From a bacterium (GTDB lineage Bacteria; Myxococcota_A; UBA9160; SZUA-336), in assembly GCA_024226335.1 (NCBI GenBank), contig JAAELY010000172.1, positions 1 to 53,592 on the forward strand: DNA of 53,592 nt. Reading direction: 5' to 3'. Shown one piece after another: positions 1 to 9,030 of the stretch. Every line of letters begins with the position of its first letter. Positions within the stretch are counted from its first letter, which is position 1. A model generated the notes under the pieces. That model did not search any database. It saw only the letters and a list, made by a program, of their open reading frames with translations, and was not told the DNA's origin. The translations under genes were made by a program, and so were the position numbers.

Positions 1-169
1 CTAGGGAATCTCTGCACAGGGAGGAATCGAGCGAGAAGCGGGAGTCGCCGCCTGAGCAAGAAGCGTGATCCGATCGCAGATCCGTAGATCTGCAGAGGGT
101 CGCGCGACGCAGCGCAGGCGGATGCATCGCGCTGCGCAGCCGCAGCCTCACTGTGCAGAGGTTCCCTAG
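1..169. repeat. MITE-like inverted-repeat element with CTAG flanks
   Basis: A 161-bp non-coding unit (5-165) ends in 15-bp inverted repeats, GGAATCTCTGCACAG at 5-19 and CTGTGCAGAGGTTCC at 151-165, with one mismatch. It is flanked on both sides by CTAG (1-4 and 166-169), which reads as a 4-bp target duplication. Inside are a perfect 7-bp hairpin (GCAGATC-cgta-GATCTGC, 76-93) and a GCAGCG/CGCTGC stem. No protein is encoded. IS5-type transposases are known to make 4-bp YTAR duplications, so mobilisation in trans by an IS5-family enzyme is a reasonable inference, but no transposase is in the window. A second copy closes the window. Confidence 0.75.
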
Positions 170-203
170 GCAGCTCCGGACACTCGATGTTCCGAGGCCG
201 GGC

Positions 204-1625
204 TCATGGCGCGGCACTCGGGTGGATTGCACCGACCGGGAAGACGATCGTCTGGTGCATGACGGCGAGCACGAGCCACAGCGCCGCAAATGCGAGCCAG
301 CGCTGCTTCGGACTCCAGTTCGCCAACTCGAGTCCGGCCGGGAACGCAACCAGCGGCACGAGGAACGCCCACACGCGGGCAGTTTCGACGCGCAGCAGAC
401 CACTGCCCGCAACGATCGCGACCTGGAGGACGCACAGGCCGACGATCCAGGCCAGGCGCGTGAGTTTCTGGCGAGCAGTGATGCGATCCAGGACGTAGAA
501 ACCGAGCAAGAGAATCGGCAGCCAGGCCGCGCCGCGCGCGAAGTCCTGCAGGTCCGAGGGGATCGTCGTCGGCCAGGGACGGTTGTGCCGGGCCGCAAGA
601 TCCGCCTGGGTCGAGACGGCGACCAGGAAGGTCTGGATCGGATCGAAACCGGTCACGAGCCACAGCAGTGCGTACGGCACGACGATTGCGGCGAGTGCGA
701 GACCGACCTGAGACAAGATCGGGCGAATCGTCTCGGGGCCTTCGACCGCGATGCGCAACCCGGCCAAAGCGACGATGAAGGCCCCGAGCGTCAGTAACGC
801 GTAGCTGAAAAAGATCCCCACGGCGATCGCGCCACCGGCCAGAAGCGCCCAGCGAGCCCGATCGCTACGCAGGGCCTTGGCCCATGCGCCCAGCATCACG
901 CCCGTGATGCCGATGTACGCCGGATCGAAAAGGGGGGCAAACAAGAGGAGGCTCGGCATCAGCGACACCACGCAAGCGCCGTAAAACGCCGGAGGTCCGG
1001 TCGCGCCGAAGCCACGCGCCATGACGTAGGTCGCGGGAACGGAAACGGACGTGAGCAACACGAGACAGAATGCGGCCGTGAGCGCGCGCAGGTTCACATC
1101 TTCAAACGCCCAGATGAAGGGCATGTAATAGAGGATCGGACCGGGCGGGTGAGTTCTGCTGTGCAGACTGTAATCGGGTGAACGCTCGTGGAACCGGCCC
1201 AGCACTTCCTCTTGTCCGAGTAGTTCGGTCGCGTCGGTGAAGTAACTGGTGGTCTTCGCGTCGTTCACCAGATTGCTCGTGCGTTGAAACGTTCCCGTCT
1301 CTTCGAGCCAGCGCGAGCCGACCTGCAGGGTCACGGTCGACAGCGAGACCAGCCCCAGCGCCAGAACGATTCGCAAGCGCTCCTCGCGATAGACCCACAA
1401 CCCGGCCGCAAGAGGTAGAGCGCAGAGTGCCATGACCGGATAGGCACTCGACGAGGGCAGCATTCGCCACCACCAGAACCAGTACGCTGAACCGTTCAGG
1501 CCCTCGACGTGATTCCACAACAGAACCGCCAGGCCCAGCGCACAGGCGACCAGGAGCACTGGTTTCCAGATCGGTGCGGATTCCGCGCCCGATGTTCGCT
1601 GGGGTCGCTTGCGGCTTCGACCCAC
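204..1625 (-). CDS. polytopic membrane protein, possible GT-C type glycosyltransferase
   Basis: A 473-residue protein with a basic N-terminus (GRSRKRPQR) and about twelve hydrophobic segments. Between the early segments lies a polar stretch ending in HSRTHPPGP (155-163). Such His/Pro/Gly loops next to a membrane helix occur in ArnT/PMT-like GT-C enzymes that use polyprenyl-phosphate sugars. I cannot see a clear catalytic DD or DE motif, so the glycosyltransferase label is an inference; a membrane protein of unknown function is the safe reading. The gene starts 6 bp after the asnS stop and is probably co-transcribed with it. Its own stop lies just inside the MITE at the window edge. Confidence 0.6.
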   Translation of the reverse strand: MGRSRKRPQRTSGAESAPIWKPVLLVACALGLAVLLWNHVEGLNGSAYWFWWWRMLPSSSAYPVMALCALPLAAGLWVYREERLRIVLALGLVSLSTVTLQVGSRWLEETGTFQRTSNLVNDAKTTSYFTDATELLGQEEVLGRFHERSPDYSLHSRTHPPGPILYYMPFIWAFEDVNLRALTAAFCLVLLTSVSVPATYVMARGFGATGPPAFYGACVVSLMPSLLLFAPLFDPAYIGITGVMLGAWAKALRSDRARWALLAGGAIAVGIFFSYALLTLGAFIVALAGLRIAVEGPETIRPILSQVGLALAAIVVPYALLWLVTGFDPIQTFLVAVSTQADLAARHNRPWPTTIPSDLQDFARGAAWLPILLLGFYVLDRITARQKLTRLAWIVGLCVLQVAIVAGSGLLRVETARVWAFLVPLVAFPAGLELANWSPKQRWLAFAALWLVLAVMHQTIVFPVGAIHPSAAP

Positions 1626-1631
1626 GGCCGC

Positions 1632-3035
1632 CTAGAACTCTGCGGAACCGGGGACGCGGGGGAATGGAATCACGTCTCGGATGTTGGCCATGCCGGTTAC
1701 GAACTGAATCACGCGCTCGAAGCCCAGTCCGAAACCGGAGTGGGGAACCGACCCGAAGCGGCGCAAATCCAGATACCAGTCGTAGGGCTCGTGCGGCAGA
1801 CCGCATTCGGTCAGGCGCGACTTCAATACGTCGAGTCGATCCTCCCGCTGTGAACCTCCGACGATCTCGCCGACCTTCGGTACGAGCACGTCCATCGCCC
1901 GCACAGTCTTCTGATCGTCGTTCAGGTACATGTAGAACGCCTTGATGCTCTTGGGGTAGTCGGTGACGATCACCGGTCGACCCACGTGCTCTTCCGCCAG
2001 GAAGCGTTCGTGTTCGCTCTGCAGGTTTACGCCCCACTTCACAGGATACTCGAAAGACCGGCCGGTGCGTTCCAGGATTTCGATCGCCTCGGTGTAGGTC
2101 AGACGCTCGAAAGAGCTATCGACGATGTGTCGCAGCGTCTCGAGAACGGTCTTGTCGATGCGCTCGTTGAAGAACTCCATGTCGTCGGGACAGTCCTCGA
2201 GCACGGAACGGAAGATCTCCTTCAAGAAGGCTTCGGCCAGATCGGCGTCCCCGCGCAGATCGCAGAAAGCCATCTCCGGCTCGATCATCCAGAACTCGGA
2301 AAGATGCCGACTGGTGTTGGAGTTCTCCGCGCGAAACGTCGGCCCGAAGGTGTAGACATTGCTCAGCGCCAGAGCGCCGATCTCGGCTTCGAGTTGGCCG
2401 GAAACCGTCAGATAGGCCTCGCGTTCGAAGAAGTCCTGTCCGTAATCGACGTCTCCGGATTCTTTTCGCGGCACGCGCGAGGGATCGAGCGTGGTTACGC
2501 GGAAAAGATCCCCCGCGCCCTCGGCGTCCGAGGTGGTAATGATCGGCGTATTCAAATAGATGAAGCCGCGCTCCTGAAAGAAGCGGTGCACCGCGCGAGC
2601 CGCGGAGTTGCGAACCCGCATCACCGCACCAATCGTGTTCGTGCGCATGCGCAGATGCGCGATCTCGCGCAGGAACTCGAAACTGTGTCGTTTCTTCTGC
2701 AACGGATAGTCATCCTCCACCTGCCCGATGACTTCGATCCGCGACACCTGGATCTCGAAGGCCTGGCCCTTGGCAGGAGATTCAGCGAGCGTTCCCTCGA
2801 CGGCGACGGAACAGCCTGTGCGCAGCTTGCGAAGCTCCGCGTCGTAGTCCGGCAGCGCGGGATCGAGTACGGCCTGTATGCCTGAGAAACACGATCCGTC
2901 GCTCACGTCCAGAAAAGACACGCCTTTGGAGTGGCGGGCCGTCCGAACCCAGCCGCGCACGGCGACAACACCCTCGGCCGCCGAACGGCCGAGAACTTCT
3001 TTCACCGAGCTGAACGGATTTTCAAACTGCGCCAT
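1632..3035 (-). CDS. asnS: asparagine-tRNA ligase
   Basis: Charges tRNA-Asn with asparagine using ATP in the cytoplasm. At 467 residues it matches the usual length of about 466. An N-terminal OB-fold (roughly residues 20-105, with [19 protein letters not shown]) is followed by a class II catalytic domain. Motif 2 is represented by [21 protein letters not shown] and motif 3 by [14 protein letters not shown] near the C-terminus, followed by the AsnS-typical [10 protein letters not shown] ending. The start is preceded on the minus strand by a G-rich Shine-Dalgarno-like run (gggggtgag). The presence of AsnS suggests direct charging of tRNA-Asn rather than only the transamidation route. Identification is secure. 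Confidence 0.97.
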   Translation of the reverse strand: MAQFENPFSSVKEVLGRSAAEGVVAVRGWVRTARHSKGVSFLDVSDGSCFSGIQAVLDPALPDYDAELRKLRTGCSVAVEGTLAESPAKGQAFEIQVSRIEVIGQVEDDYPLQKKRHSFEFLREIAHLRMRTNTIGAVMRVRNSAARAVHRFFQERGFIYLNTPIITTSDAEGAGDLFRVTTLDPSRVPRKESGDVDYGQDFFEREAYLTVSGQLEAEIGALALSNVYTFGPTFRAENSNTSRHLSEFWMIEPEMAFCDLRGDADLAEAFLKEIFRSVLEDCPDDMEFFNERIDKTVLETLRHIVDSSFERLTYTEAIEILERTGRSFEYPVKWGVNLQSEHERFLAEEHVGRPVIVTDYPKSIKAFYMYLNDDQKTVRAMDVLVPKVGEIVGGSQREDRLDVLKSRLTECGLPHEPYDWYLDLRRFGSVPHSGFGLGFERVIQFVTGMANIRDVIPFPRVPGSAEF

Positions 3036-3285
3036 CTCTCACCCCCAGAGAACCAGACGATAGCCCGACGGCGACGCCCCCCCCACCCCCGAGGACCACC
3101 CGGGGTTCCCGTCAGGTGGCATGAACTCCTCGGACAGAGCCCCGGCTGCTGTAGCTTTCGCGCGAGCGCTCAGGCTCGACACCGTTGGACAGTCTGGCCA
3201 TGGCCGTGGACCTGGTGTCCCGAATCTGCGGATCGCGCGGGACCTGTATGCTGGGTCAGGCAGAAGAACCTCGAGGAATTTCACC

Positions 3286-4068
3286 ATGAAAAACTGCGCA
3301 TTGTTTGTCGTCTTCTGGCTGGTATGGATACCGGCCCATGCCTTCGAACTGGGTGATCACCAATTGATCGACCTGAGTCATTCCTACGGCGACGACACGC
3401 TCTACTGGCCAACCTCTCCCTCGCGTTTCGAGAAACAGCAACTGGCCTACGGCCCGACAGACGGTGGCTGGTTCTATTCCTCCAACTCCGTCTGCACTCC
3501 AGAACACGGCGGCACGCATCTCGATGCCCCGATTCATTTTGCCGCGGACGGCCTGACTACAGATCAGATTCCGTTGAAAAATCTGATCGCCCCGGGCGTT
3601 GTCATCGATATCAGCCAGAAGGCGGCGAACGATCGAAACTATCGACTTAGCGTTGCTGATGTAGAAGCGTTCGAGAAGAAGCACGGACGCATCGCTTCAA
3701 ACACGATCGTACTACTGCGGTCCGGCTGGAGCAGATTCTGGCCGGACGCCAAGAAATACCTCGGCGATGACACCCCGGGGGACGCCAGCAAGCTGCAATT
3801 CCCGGGTTACGGTGCCGAGTCCGCCCGGTTCTTGGTCGAGAGCCGAAAAGTATCGTTACTCGGCATCGATACGGCCTCCATTGACTACGGCAAGTCCGAC
3901 GACTTCACGGTGCATCGCATAACAGCTGCGCTGGGTGTTGGCGGACTCGAGAACCTGACCGGACTCGAAAAACTACCGCCTGTCGGTTTTCTCGTCATGG
4001 CACTACCGATGAAGATTGCCGGTGGATCAGGTGGCCCGGTGAGGGTGGTGGCAGTCGTGCCCAGGTAG
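3286..4068 (+). CDS. secreted cyclase-family (kynurenine formamidase-like) metal hydrolase
   Basis: A 260-residue protein of the Pfam Cyclase family, whose members hydrolyse N-formylkynurenine, cyclic amides or related esters with a bound divalent metal. The signature HGGTHLDAP supplies H74, H78 and D80, and ...DLSHSYGDDTLYWP at the N-terminus is also family-typical. The first 19 residues (MKNCALFVVFWLVWIPAHA) form a Sec signal peptide, so it should act in the periplasm. The start at 3286 is chosen because GAGGAA lies just upstream and the signal peptide begins there; the frame is open further upstream without support. The substrate cannot be inferred from neighbours. Confidence 0.85.
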   Translation: MKNCALFVVFWLVWIPAHAFELGDHQLIDLSHSYGDDTLYWPTSPSRFEKQQLAYGPTDGGWFYSSNSVCTPEHGGTHLDAPIHFAADGLTTDQIPLKNLIAPGVVIDISQKAANDRNYRLSVADVEAFEKKHGRIASNTIVLLRSGWSRFWPDAKKYLGDDTPGDASKLQFPGYGAESARFLVESRKVSLLGIDTASIDYGKSDDFTVHRITAALGVGGLENLTGLEKLPPVGFLVMALPMKIAGGSGGPVRVVAVVPR

Positions 4069-4196
4069 TTCTCGGTGCCAGAGGCCAAGCCAAGGCGGCA
4101 ATCCACCCGGCGATGAAGACTGGGAGGCGCAGCACCGCAGACCAGATATCCCGCGTCGAGCAAGCTGATCCCTCATTTCAAGGCTAATCTCCTCCA

Positions 4197-5651
4197 GTGC
4201 AGGACGCACCCCCAAAACCCCTCCCTGGCCCTGGCTCGCCTGAAGATTCAGCTGCAGGCGCAGGTCGCGACTCCTTCCTGTCGCGTGTGCGCAATCGCGA
4301 CCACACGCAGGCGAATCTTCTGGGTTCGATCGCCGCTCTTTCGATCCCGGCGATCTTCATGTCTCTGATGGGCGGAGCTCTGTTTCAGCTGGTAGACCTG
4401 AGCTTCCTGGGTCGACTCGGCGACGCTTCACTGGCCGCGGCGGGTGCGACGAACCAGACGCTGCGCCAGTTCTTCTTTCTGATGTCGTTTGGCCTGTCGG
4501 TTGCGGCGCAGATGTTGATCGCGCGCTTCGTGGGTGCGGGCAGCATCGAAGGCGCCGAACACGTGGCGGGCCAGACTTTCCTGCTGGGAATCCTTCTGGC
4601 GCTGTTCACCGCGGTCATCGGTTTTCTTTTCGCCGAACCGCTGGTTGCACTGGTCATGCGCGACCCCGAAGTGCAGGCGCTCGCGACCACCTATCTGCGC
4701 ATCACCTTCGCGACGCTCACCTTCACCATAATGGTGCAGTCGTTCAGTTCGGTACTCAACGGTGCCGGAGACTCGACCACGCCCATGCTCATCAGTTTCG
4801 TCATCACTCCCATGGGAATCCTCGGCGAGTACACACTGGCCTTTGGGCATTTCGGTTTCCCGGAAATGGGTATCGCGGGGATCGCCCTCGGAGCTGGACT
4901 GGGTGGATTCAGCGGTCTGCTCGTCGCCAGCTGGGCTCTGTTCAGTGGACGCTGTCGCGTACACCTGCGAGCCCGACATCTGAAACCCGACCTATCCGTG
5001 TTGCGCAGGATCGTCCGTTCAGCGTGGCAACCGGCGCTGCACATGCTGGCCCGTACGTCGATGATCTTCTTCTTCATGTGGCTGGCGAGCCGGATCGGAG
5101 GGAAAGTCCAGGCCGCCTTCACGATCGGGCTGCGACTCGAGATGGTTCCGATCATGATCGCGTTCCCGATCGCCAACGCCTGTGCGACGCTGGTGGGTCA
5201 GAATCTGGGTGCGAACAACCTGCCCCGCGCCTGGCGGTCGATCTGGGTAACCTACGGCGTGCAGTGCTCGGTGCTCTGGCCCTTGGGTTTGTTCTACTTC
5301 GTGTTTCGACACGAACTCGTCGGAGCCTTCACCAGCGACCCGGAAGTCGCCGCGCTGGCCGCGGAGTACTTGACCTTCTCGAGTGCCATCCTGCTGACAG
5401 CCGGGCTGTACTTCACCTCGTTTCGAGCACTGCAAGCGGCCGGAGACATGAACTCGCCCATGCTCATCTCCGTGAGCGTCGCGTTCCTGGTCGGCGCGCC
5501 ACTCGGCTACTATCTCGCCACCGCCAGCGACATGGGCGCGCGCGGTATGTGGATCGGGAACCTGGTATACGCCTACGTGAATGCCGCGTTGATGGTGGGC
5601 TGGTTGATGACCGGTCGCTGGAGCCACAAACACGCGAGGTCGATCGCGTGA
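4197..5651 (+). CDS. MATE family multidrug/metabolite efflux transporter
   Basis: A 484-residue membrane protein with two MatE repeats and about twelve transmembrane helices. The N-terminal cytoplasmic tail runs to about residue 40, followed by family-typical stretches such as FQLVDLSFLGRLGD and LNGAGDSTTPM. MATE proteins export cationic drugs or metabolites by H+ or Na+ antiport. The start is a GTG at 4197, which lies 6 nt after a TAATCT hexamer and has no Shine-Dalgarno sequence, so a leaderless message is possible. The gene lies 25 bp before a hydrolase and may be co-transcribed with it. The substrate is unknown. Confidence 0.9.
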   Translation: MQDAPPKPLPGPGSPEDSAAGAGRDSFLSRVRNRDHTQANLLGSIAALSIPAIFMSLMGGALFQLVDLSFLGRLGDASLAAAGATNQTLRQFFFLMSFGLSVAAQMLIARFVGAGSIEGAEHVAGQTFLLGILLALFTAVIGFLFAEPLVALVMRDPEVQALATTYLRITFATLTFTIMVQSFSSVLNGAGDSTTPMLISFVITPMGILGEYTLAFGHFGFPEMGIAGIALGAGLGGFSGLLVASWALFSGRCRVHLRARHLKPDLSVLRRIVRSAWQPALHMLARTSMIFFFMWLASRIGGKVQAAFTIGLRLEMVPIMIAFPIANACATLVGQNLGANNLPRAWRSIWVTYGVQCSVLWPLGLFYFVFRHELVGAFTSDPEVAALAAEYLTFSSAILLTAGLYFTSFRALQAAGDMNSPMLISVSVAFLVGAPLGYYLATASDMGARGMWIGNLVYAYVNAALMVGWLMTGRWSHKHARSIA

Positions 5652-5676
5652 CCCTTCTGGACACTTGGAGTGAACG

Positions 5677-6588
5677 ATGAGCGAGGAAGAAACCGTCCGC
5701 TATCCCGGCGCACGCCGTCCCGACCGGCAGCACTTCGTCGGCCCCGAAGGCGCACGCCTCGCCGTGCACGAATGGGGGGAACCCGACGGCAAGCCGATAT
5801 TACTGGCCCACGGCGGCTTCGATTTCGCGGGCACGTTTGACGGATTCGCGCCCCTGCTCGCGGACGAGGGCTATCGCGTCGTGTGCTGGGATCACCGCGG
5901 TCACGGGGATTCCGATCACGCGGCCCTGTACTCCTGGCAGGCGGATCAGCGCGACGCGCTAGCGGTACTCGACACGATATCGCGCGAACCCGTTGCGATG
6001 ATCGGTCATAGCAAGGGAGGCGGCGTGCTCATGCAGCTTTGCGAAGCGCGACCGCATCGCGTCAGCCGCTTCATCAACATCGATGGCATGCCTTCGAAGT
6101 GGAACGCGCCCGACGTGGCCGACCACGAACGCACGCGCCTGCGCGACAGCGAGCTTTCCGCCTGGTTGGATCATCGACGCGTATCTTCGGAACTGAAACG
6201 GAAGCCGGGCACGATCGACGAGTTGGCCAAGCGTCGAGGCCGAATGAACCCCCGGCTCACACACGAGTGGTTGCGTTATCTGGTCCCGATCGGCGCGCGC
6301 AAAGACGCTGACGGCTGGCGCTGGAAAATCGATCCCGTCATGCGCTTCGGAGGCTTCGGACCCTGGCGACCCGACTGGTATCTGAAGCGCCTGCCCGGCT
6401 TTCCGGTACCGCTGCTCGGAATTCTCGGCGAGCAGAAAGAGGAAATGGGCTGGGGCACGAAACCCTCCGAAGTCGAACCCTATCTTCCACCGGACGCAAA
6501 ACTGGTGGCGTTCGAAGACTCGGGGCACTTCGTGCACATCGAACACCCGCGGCGCGTCGCGGACCTGTGTCTGGAGTTCCTGACTTGA
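5677..6588 (+). CDS. alpha/beta hydrolase
   Basis: A 303-residue alpha/beta-hydrolase-fold enzyme. The oxyanion segment is LAHGGFDFAGTF (about 43-54). The family loop CWDHRGHGDSD is at about 70-80. The nucleophile elbow GHSKGG gives Ser112, and EDSGHFVHIEHP near the C-terminus provides the catalytic His. The acid is probably in the strand containing LGILGEQKE. No signal peptide, so cytoplasmic. It follows the MATE gene closely and its stop overlaps the next gene, suggesting an operon that runs through to about 8345. The substrate (ester, epoxide or haloalkane) is not predictable. Confidence 0.88.
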   Translation: MSEEETVRYPGARRPDRQHFVGPEGARLAVHEWGEPDGKPILLAHGGFDFAGTFDGFAPLLADEGYRVVCWDHRGHGDSDHAALYSWQADQRDALAVLDTISREPVAMIGHSKGGGVLMQLCEARPHRVSRFINIDGMPSKWNAPDVADHERTRLRDSELSAWLDHRRVSSELKRKPGTIDELAKRRGRMNPRLTHEWLRYLVPIGARKDADGWRWKIDPVMRFGGFGPWRPDWYLKRLPGFPVPLLGILGEQKEEMGWGTKPSEVEPYLPPDAKLVAFEDSGHFVHIEHPRRVADLCLEFLT

Positions 6589-7235
6589 TCCACTACCTGG
6601 CGCATTCGAAGATCCGCCTCGCGCTACACGAAATCCGCGCGGGCCACGGACGATCTCTACTCCTGCTACACGGACTGGCCGAGCGCTCGCCCGAGCACCT
6701 TCCGGAAGAGTACGAGGACTGGCCCGGACCGGTACACGCTCTGGACTTCACCGGACACGGTCAGTCGACGATTCCGGTGGGCGGCGGGTACACCTGCGAA
6801 CTTCTGATGGGCGATGTCGACATCGCACTCGCCCATCTCGAAACCGCGACGATCGCCGGGCGGGGACTCGGCGGGTACGTCGCGCTACTCACGCTGGGCG
6901 CCCGGCCCAAACTCGTGAAGGGGATCATTCTGGGCGACGGACCGGGACTCGCCGGTGGCAGTGCCCGTCCCGGGACTCCACTGGTGCCGGTCGCAGATCC
7001 GCATGCGGTCTCGCCGCCCGATCCCTATGCAATCGTGGAACTGGCGGGAGACATCCGGCCGCCGGACTACGCCTCCAGCTTCGTGCGTCAGGCCACCAGT
7101 CTGTCGGATCTCGACCGACCGATCAGCGTGTGCGCGCGCGAGCGTCCGGAATGGCTCGAGGCCGTCGCCAAGGAACCCGGAGTCCAGGAAGTCCCACTCG
7201 CCGAAGCTCTCGCGGAGTACGCGTCCGTCCAGTAG
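6567..7235 (+). CDS. alpha/beta-hydrolase-fold protein lacking the nucleophile
   Basis: A 222-residue protein with a recognisable alpha/beta-hydrolase core: LLLLHGLAERSPE (31-43) and LDFTGHGQST (59-68). The nucleophile elbow, however, reads G-R-G-L-G (98-102) where G-x-S-x-G is expected, so position 100 is Gly and the catalytic Ser is missing. The C-terminal acid and His are also not obvious. It may be a degenerate, non-hydrolytic paralogue of its upstream neighbour. The start is uncertain. GTG 6567 overlaps the upstream gene by 22 bp; TTG 6585 would overlap its stop codon as TTGA. Confidence 0.7.
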   Translation: MSGVPDLIHYLAHSKIRLALHEIRAGHGRSLLLLHGLAERSPEHLPEEYEDWPGPVHALDFTGHGQSTIPVGGGYTCELLMGDVDIALAHLETATIAGRGLGGYVALLTLGARPKLVKGIILGDGPGLAGGSARPGTPLVPVADPHAVSPPDPYAIVELAGDIRPPDYASSFVRQATSLSDLDRPISVCARERPEWLEAVAKEPGVQEVPLAEALAEYASVQ

Positions 7236-7317
7236 TCGCCAGCGAAGTGGCCGGTTGCCGAGTAGCCGCAAGCACTTCTGTGGGCGTACAATCTGCCCAT
7301 CCAAGGGAGGACAGGCC

Positions 7318-7677
7318 GTGAAGCACGCCGGAGTTCATCACGTATCGCTCAATGTCGACGACACCCAGAAGGTCGCCGAGTTCTACGTAGACGTCCTGGG
7401 TATGAAGGAAATCTCGCGGCCGGATTTCGGCTTCCCGGGAACCTGGTTGCAGTGTGGCCCGCAGGAAGTGCACTTGCTGCAGGTCGATGATCACCAGGCC
7501 CCGCAGGGACAGCACTTCGCGCTTCGCGTCGAAGACATCGACGGCGCTCGCGAAGAACTGATTGGACGCGGCATCGACGTGAGTCCGATCAACGAGATCC
7601 CGCCGATCGCACGGCAGTGCTTCCTGAGAGACCCGGCCGGCAATATCGTCGAACTGAACCAGGCGTACCCGAAATGA
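7318..7677 (+). CDS. VOC (glyoxalase/dioxygenase) superfamily protein
   Basis: A 119-residue single-domain protein with two beta-alpha-beta-beta-beta modules. It has family-typical starts and ends: HHVSLNVDDTQKVAEFYVDVLGM at the N-terminus and FLRDPAGNIVELNQ at the C-terminus. Candidate metal ligands are the N-terminal His pair (7-8), a central His (QGQHFALRV) and the terminal Glu of NIVELNQ. The family includes glyoxalase I, extradiol dioxygenases and antibiotic-binding proteins; the reaction here is unknown. The GTG start at 7318 is supported by GGGAGG at 7305-7310. A TACAAT hexamer at 7289-7294 may be a -10 box. Its stop overlaps the next ATG. Confidence 0.85.
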   Translation: MKHAGVHHVSLNVDDTQKVAEFYVDVLGMKEISRPDFGFPGTWLQCGPQEVHLLQVDDHQAPQGQHFALRVEDIDGAREELIGRGIDVSPINEIPPIARQCFLRDPAGNIVELNQAYPK

Positions 7678-8345
7678 GTCGACCGATCATTCTGGTTCAC
7701 GGAGCGTGGCATGGCGCCTGGTGCTGGGATCACGTGGTTCCGCGTCTACGAGAACGCGAACTCGCCGTTGCGGCCATCGACCTGCCTTTCACTTCGTCTG
7801 CCAATGACGTGGAGGCGGCGCGGCAGGCGATCGAGACGCGCCCGGGCGCGGTCGTCCTGGGCCACTCCTACGGCGGCGCTGTCATCACCGAAGCCGCATC
7901 TGGGCTCGATGTTTCGCATCTCGTCTATCTGGCCGCATTCATGCAGAACGAGGACGAGACTCTCGCGAGTTTGATGGCCACGGCTCCTCCAACTCCCCTG
8001 GTCGGGGGAATGTCGTTCAACGACGACGGTTCGACCACCATCACCCCCGAAGCCGCGTTACCGGCATTCTACGAAGACTGCTCTCCGGAAGATGCTCAGT
8101 CCGCAATCGATCGACTGCGACCCGTGTTCTTCACGGCGCCGGAAGGAGAATCGGCCAGACCTGCGTGGTGCGACATCAACTCGACCTACGTCGTCTGCAC
8201 ACAGGACCGCGCACTCGACGCTTCGTTCCAGCGCCGGCTCGCGAAGCGGGCCACGAACATCGTCGAATGGGAGACCTCGCATTCGCCGTTTATGTCGCAG
8301 CCCGGGTTGCTCGTAGACCTGCTGACGAAACTCGCGCAGGCCTGA
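7674..8345 (+). CDS. alpha/beta hydrolase, salicylate-esterase-like
   Basis: A 223-residue alpha/beta hydrolase. The N-terminus ILVHGAWHGAWCWDHVVP with a short core resembles the plant methylesterase/pyrethroid-hydrolase group (MES/hydroxynitrile lyase-like), which cleaves methyl esters of small acids. The nucleophile elbow GHSYGG gives Ser65 and the catalytic His is in ETSHSPFMSQP near the C-terminus. The ATG at 7674 overlaps the stop of the VOC gene (ATGA), so translation is probably coupled. The substrate is not evident from the sequence. Confidence 0.87.
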   Translation: MSRPIILVHGAWHGAWCWDHVVPRLRERELAVAAIDLPFTSSANDVEAARQAIETRPGAVVLGHSYGGAVITEAASGLDVSHLVYLAAFMQNEDETLASLMATAPPTPLVGGMSFNDDGSTTITPEAALPAFYEDCSPEDAQSAIDRLRPVFFTAPEGESARPAWCDINSTYVVCTQDRALDASFQRRLAKRATNIVEWETSHSPFMSQPGLLVDLLTKLAQA

Positions 8346-8360
8346 ATACTGCGCATCCTG

Positions 8361-9029
8361 CTAGATCGTCTCGTCCGTCGACGGGCGCCGAGTCCCCCAC
8401 GAGTTCCAGTACGTGACCTCTTGTGCTGGCTTGCGGTTCGCGGGCTTGAGGACGGCGTCGAGTGTGTAGGCAACCGGAAGCAATACGGTCTGGGTCACAT
8501 TCTCGGGAATCCCGAGCACCCCCGCCGCCTCTCGTTCGTGCAGGAGATGCAGAGTCGTCCAGGTGGAACCAAGACCGCGGGCGCGCAGGGCAACCATCAA
8601 CGACCAGGCGGCCGGCAGGATCGAGCCGTAAAACGCGACCTGTAGAGCCACATCGTCGGGGTGCGGACGACCTTCCGCGCACACCAGGACCAGTGCGGGA
8701 ACCTCGTGCAGGCGTTTGGCCAGCGCCTCTTGAGCCGGTCGCGGCGCGGGACGTTCGCTTCCAGGATCGGCCGGCCCCGCTTGTTCGAGGGCGGTGCGGT
8801 AACGGGCGAGGGCCCGCCGGTAAAGCTCGGCAAGTGCGAGTTTCTTTTCCGCATCCGTGACGATCAGAAAACGCCAACTCTCCTGGTCGACACCCGTCGG
8901 CGCCTGCGTCGCCGTGTCGATGCAGGCTTCGAGCACTTCGGGGTCGATGGGGCGATCGAAATCGAGTCGTCGGCGCACCGATCGCGTGGTTCGCAGGGCG
9001 TGTTCGACGGACTGCGGATCGATCTCCAT
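8361..9029 (-). CDS. nitroreductase family FMN oxidoreductase
   Basis: A 222-residue nitroreductase-fold protein. The N-terminal flavin-binding segment RTTRSVRRRLDFDRPID is typical, as are TQAPTGVDQESWRF and the C-terminal LGIPENVTQTVLLPVAYT (the GIPE..T..LIALGY-like region of the family). These enzymes use NAD(P)H and FMN to reduce nitro groups, quinones or enones. Its start lies 1 bp after the stop of the acyl-CoA ligase on the same strand, so the two are surely co-transcribed. The physiological substrate is unknown. Confidence 0.9.
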   Translation of the reverse strand: MEIDPQSVEHALRTTRSVRRRLDFDRPIDPEVLEACIDTATQAPTGVDQESWRFLIVTDAEKKLALAELYRRALARYRTALEQAGPADPGSERPAPRPAQEALAKRLHEVPALVLVCAEGRPHPDDVALQVAFYGSILPAAWSLMVALRARGLGSTWTTLHLLHEREAAGVLGIPENVTQTVLLPVAYTLDAVLKPANRKPAQEVTYWNSWGTRRPSTDETI

Positions 9030-9030
9030 G

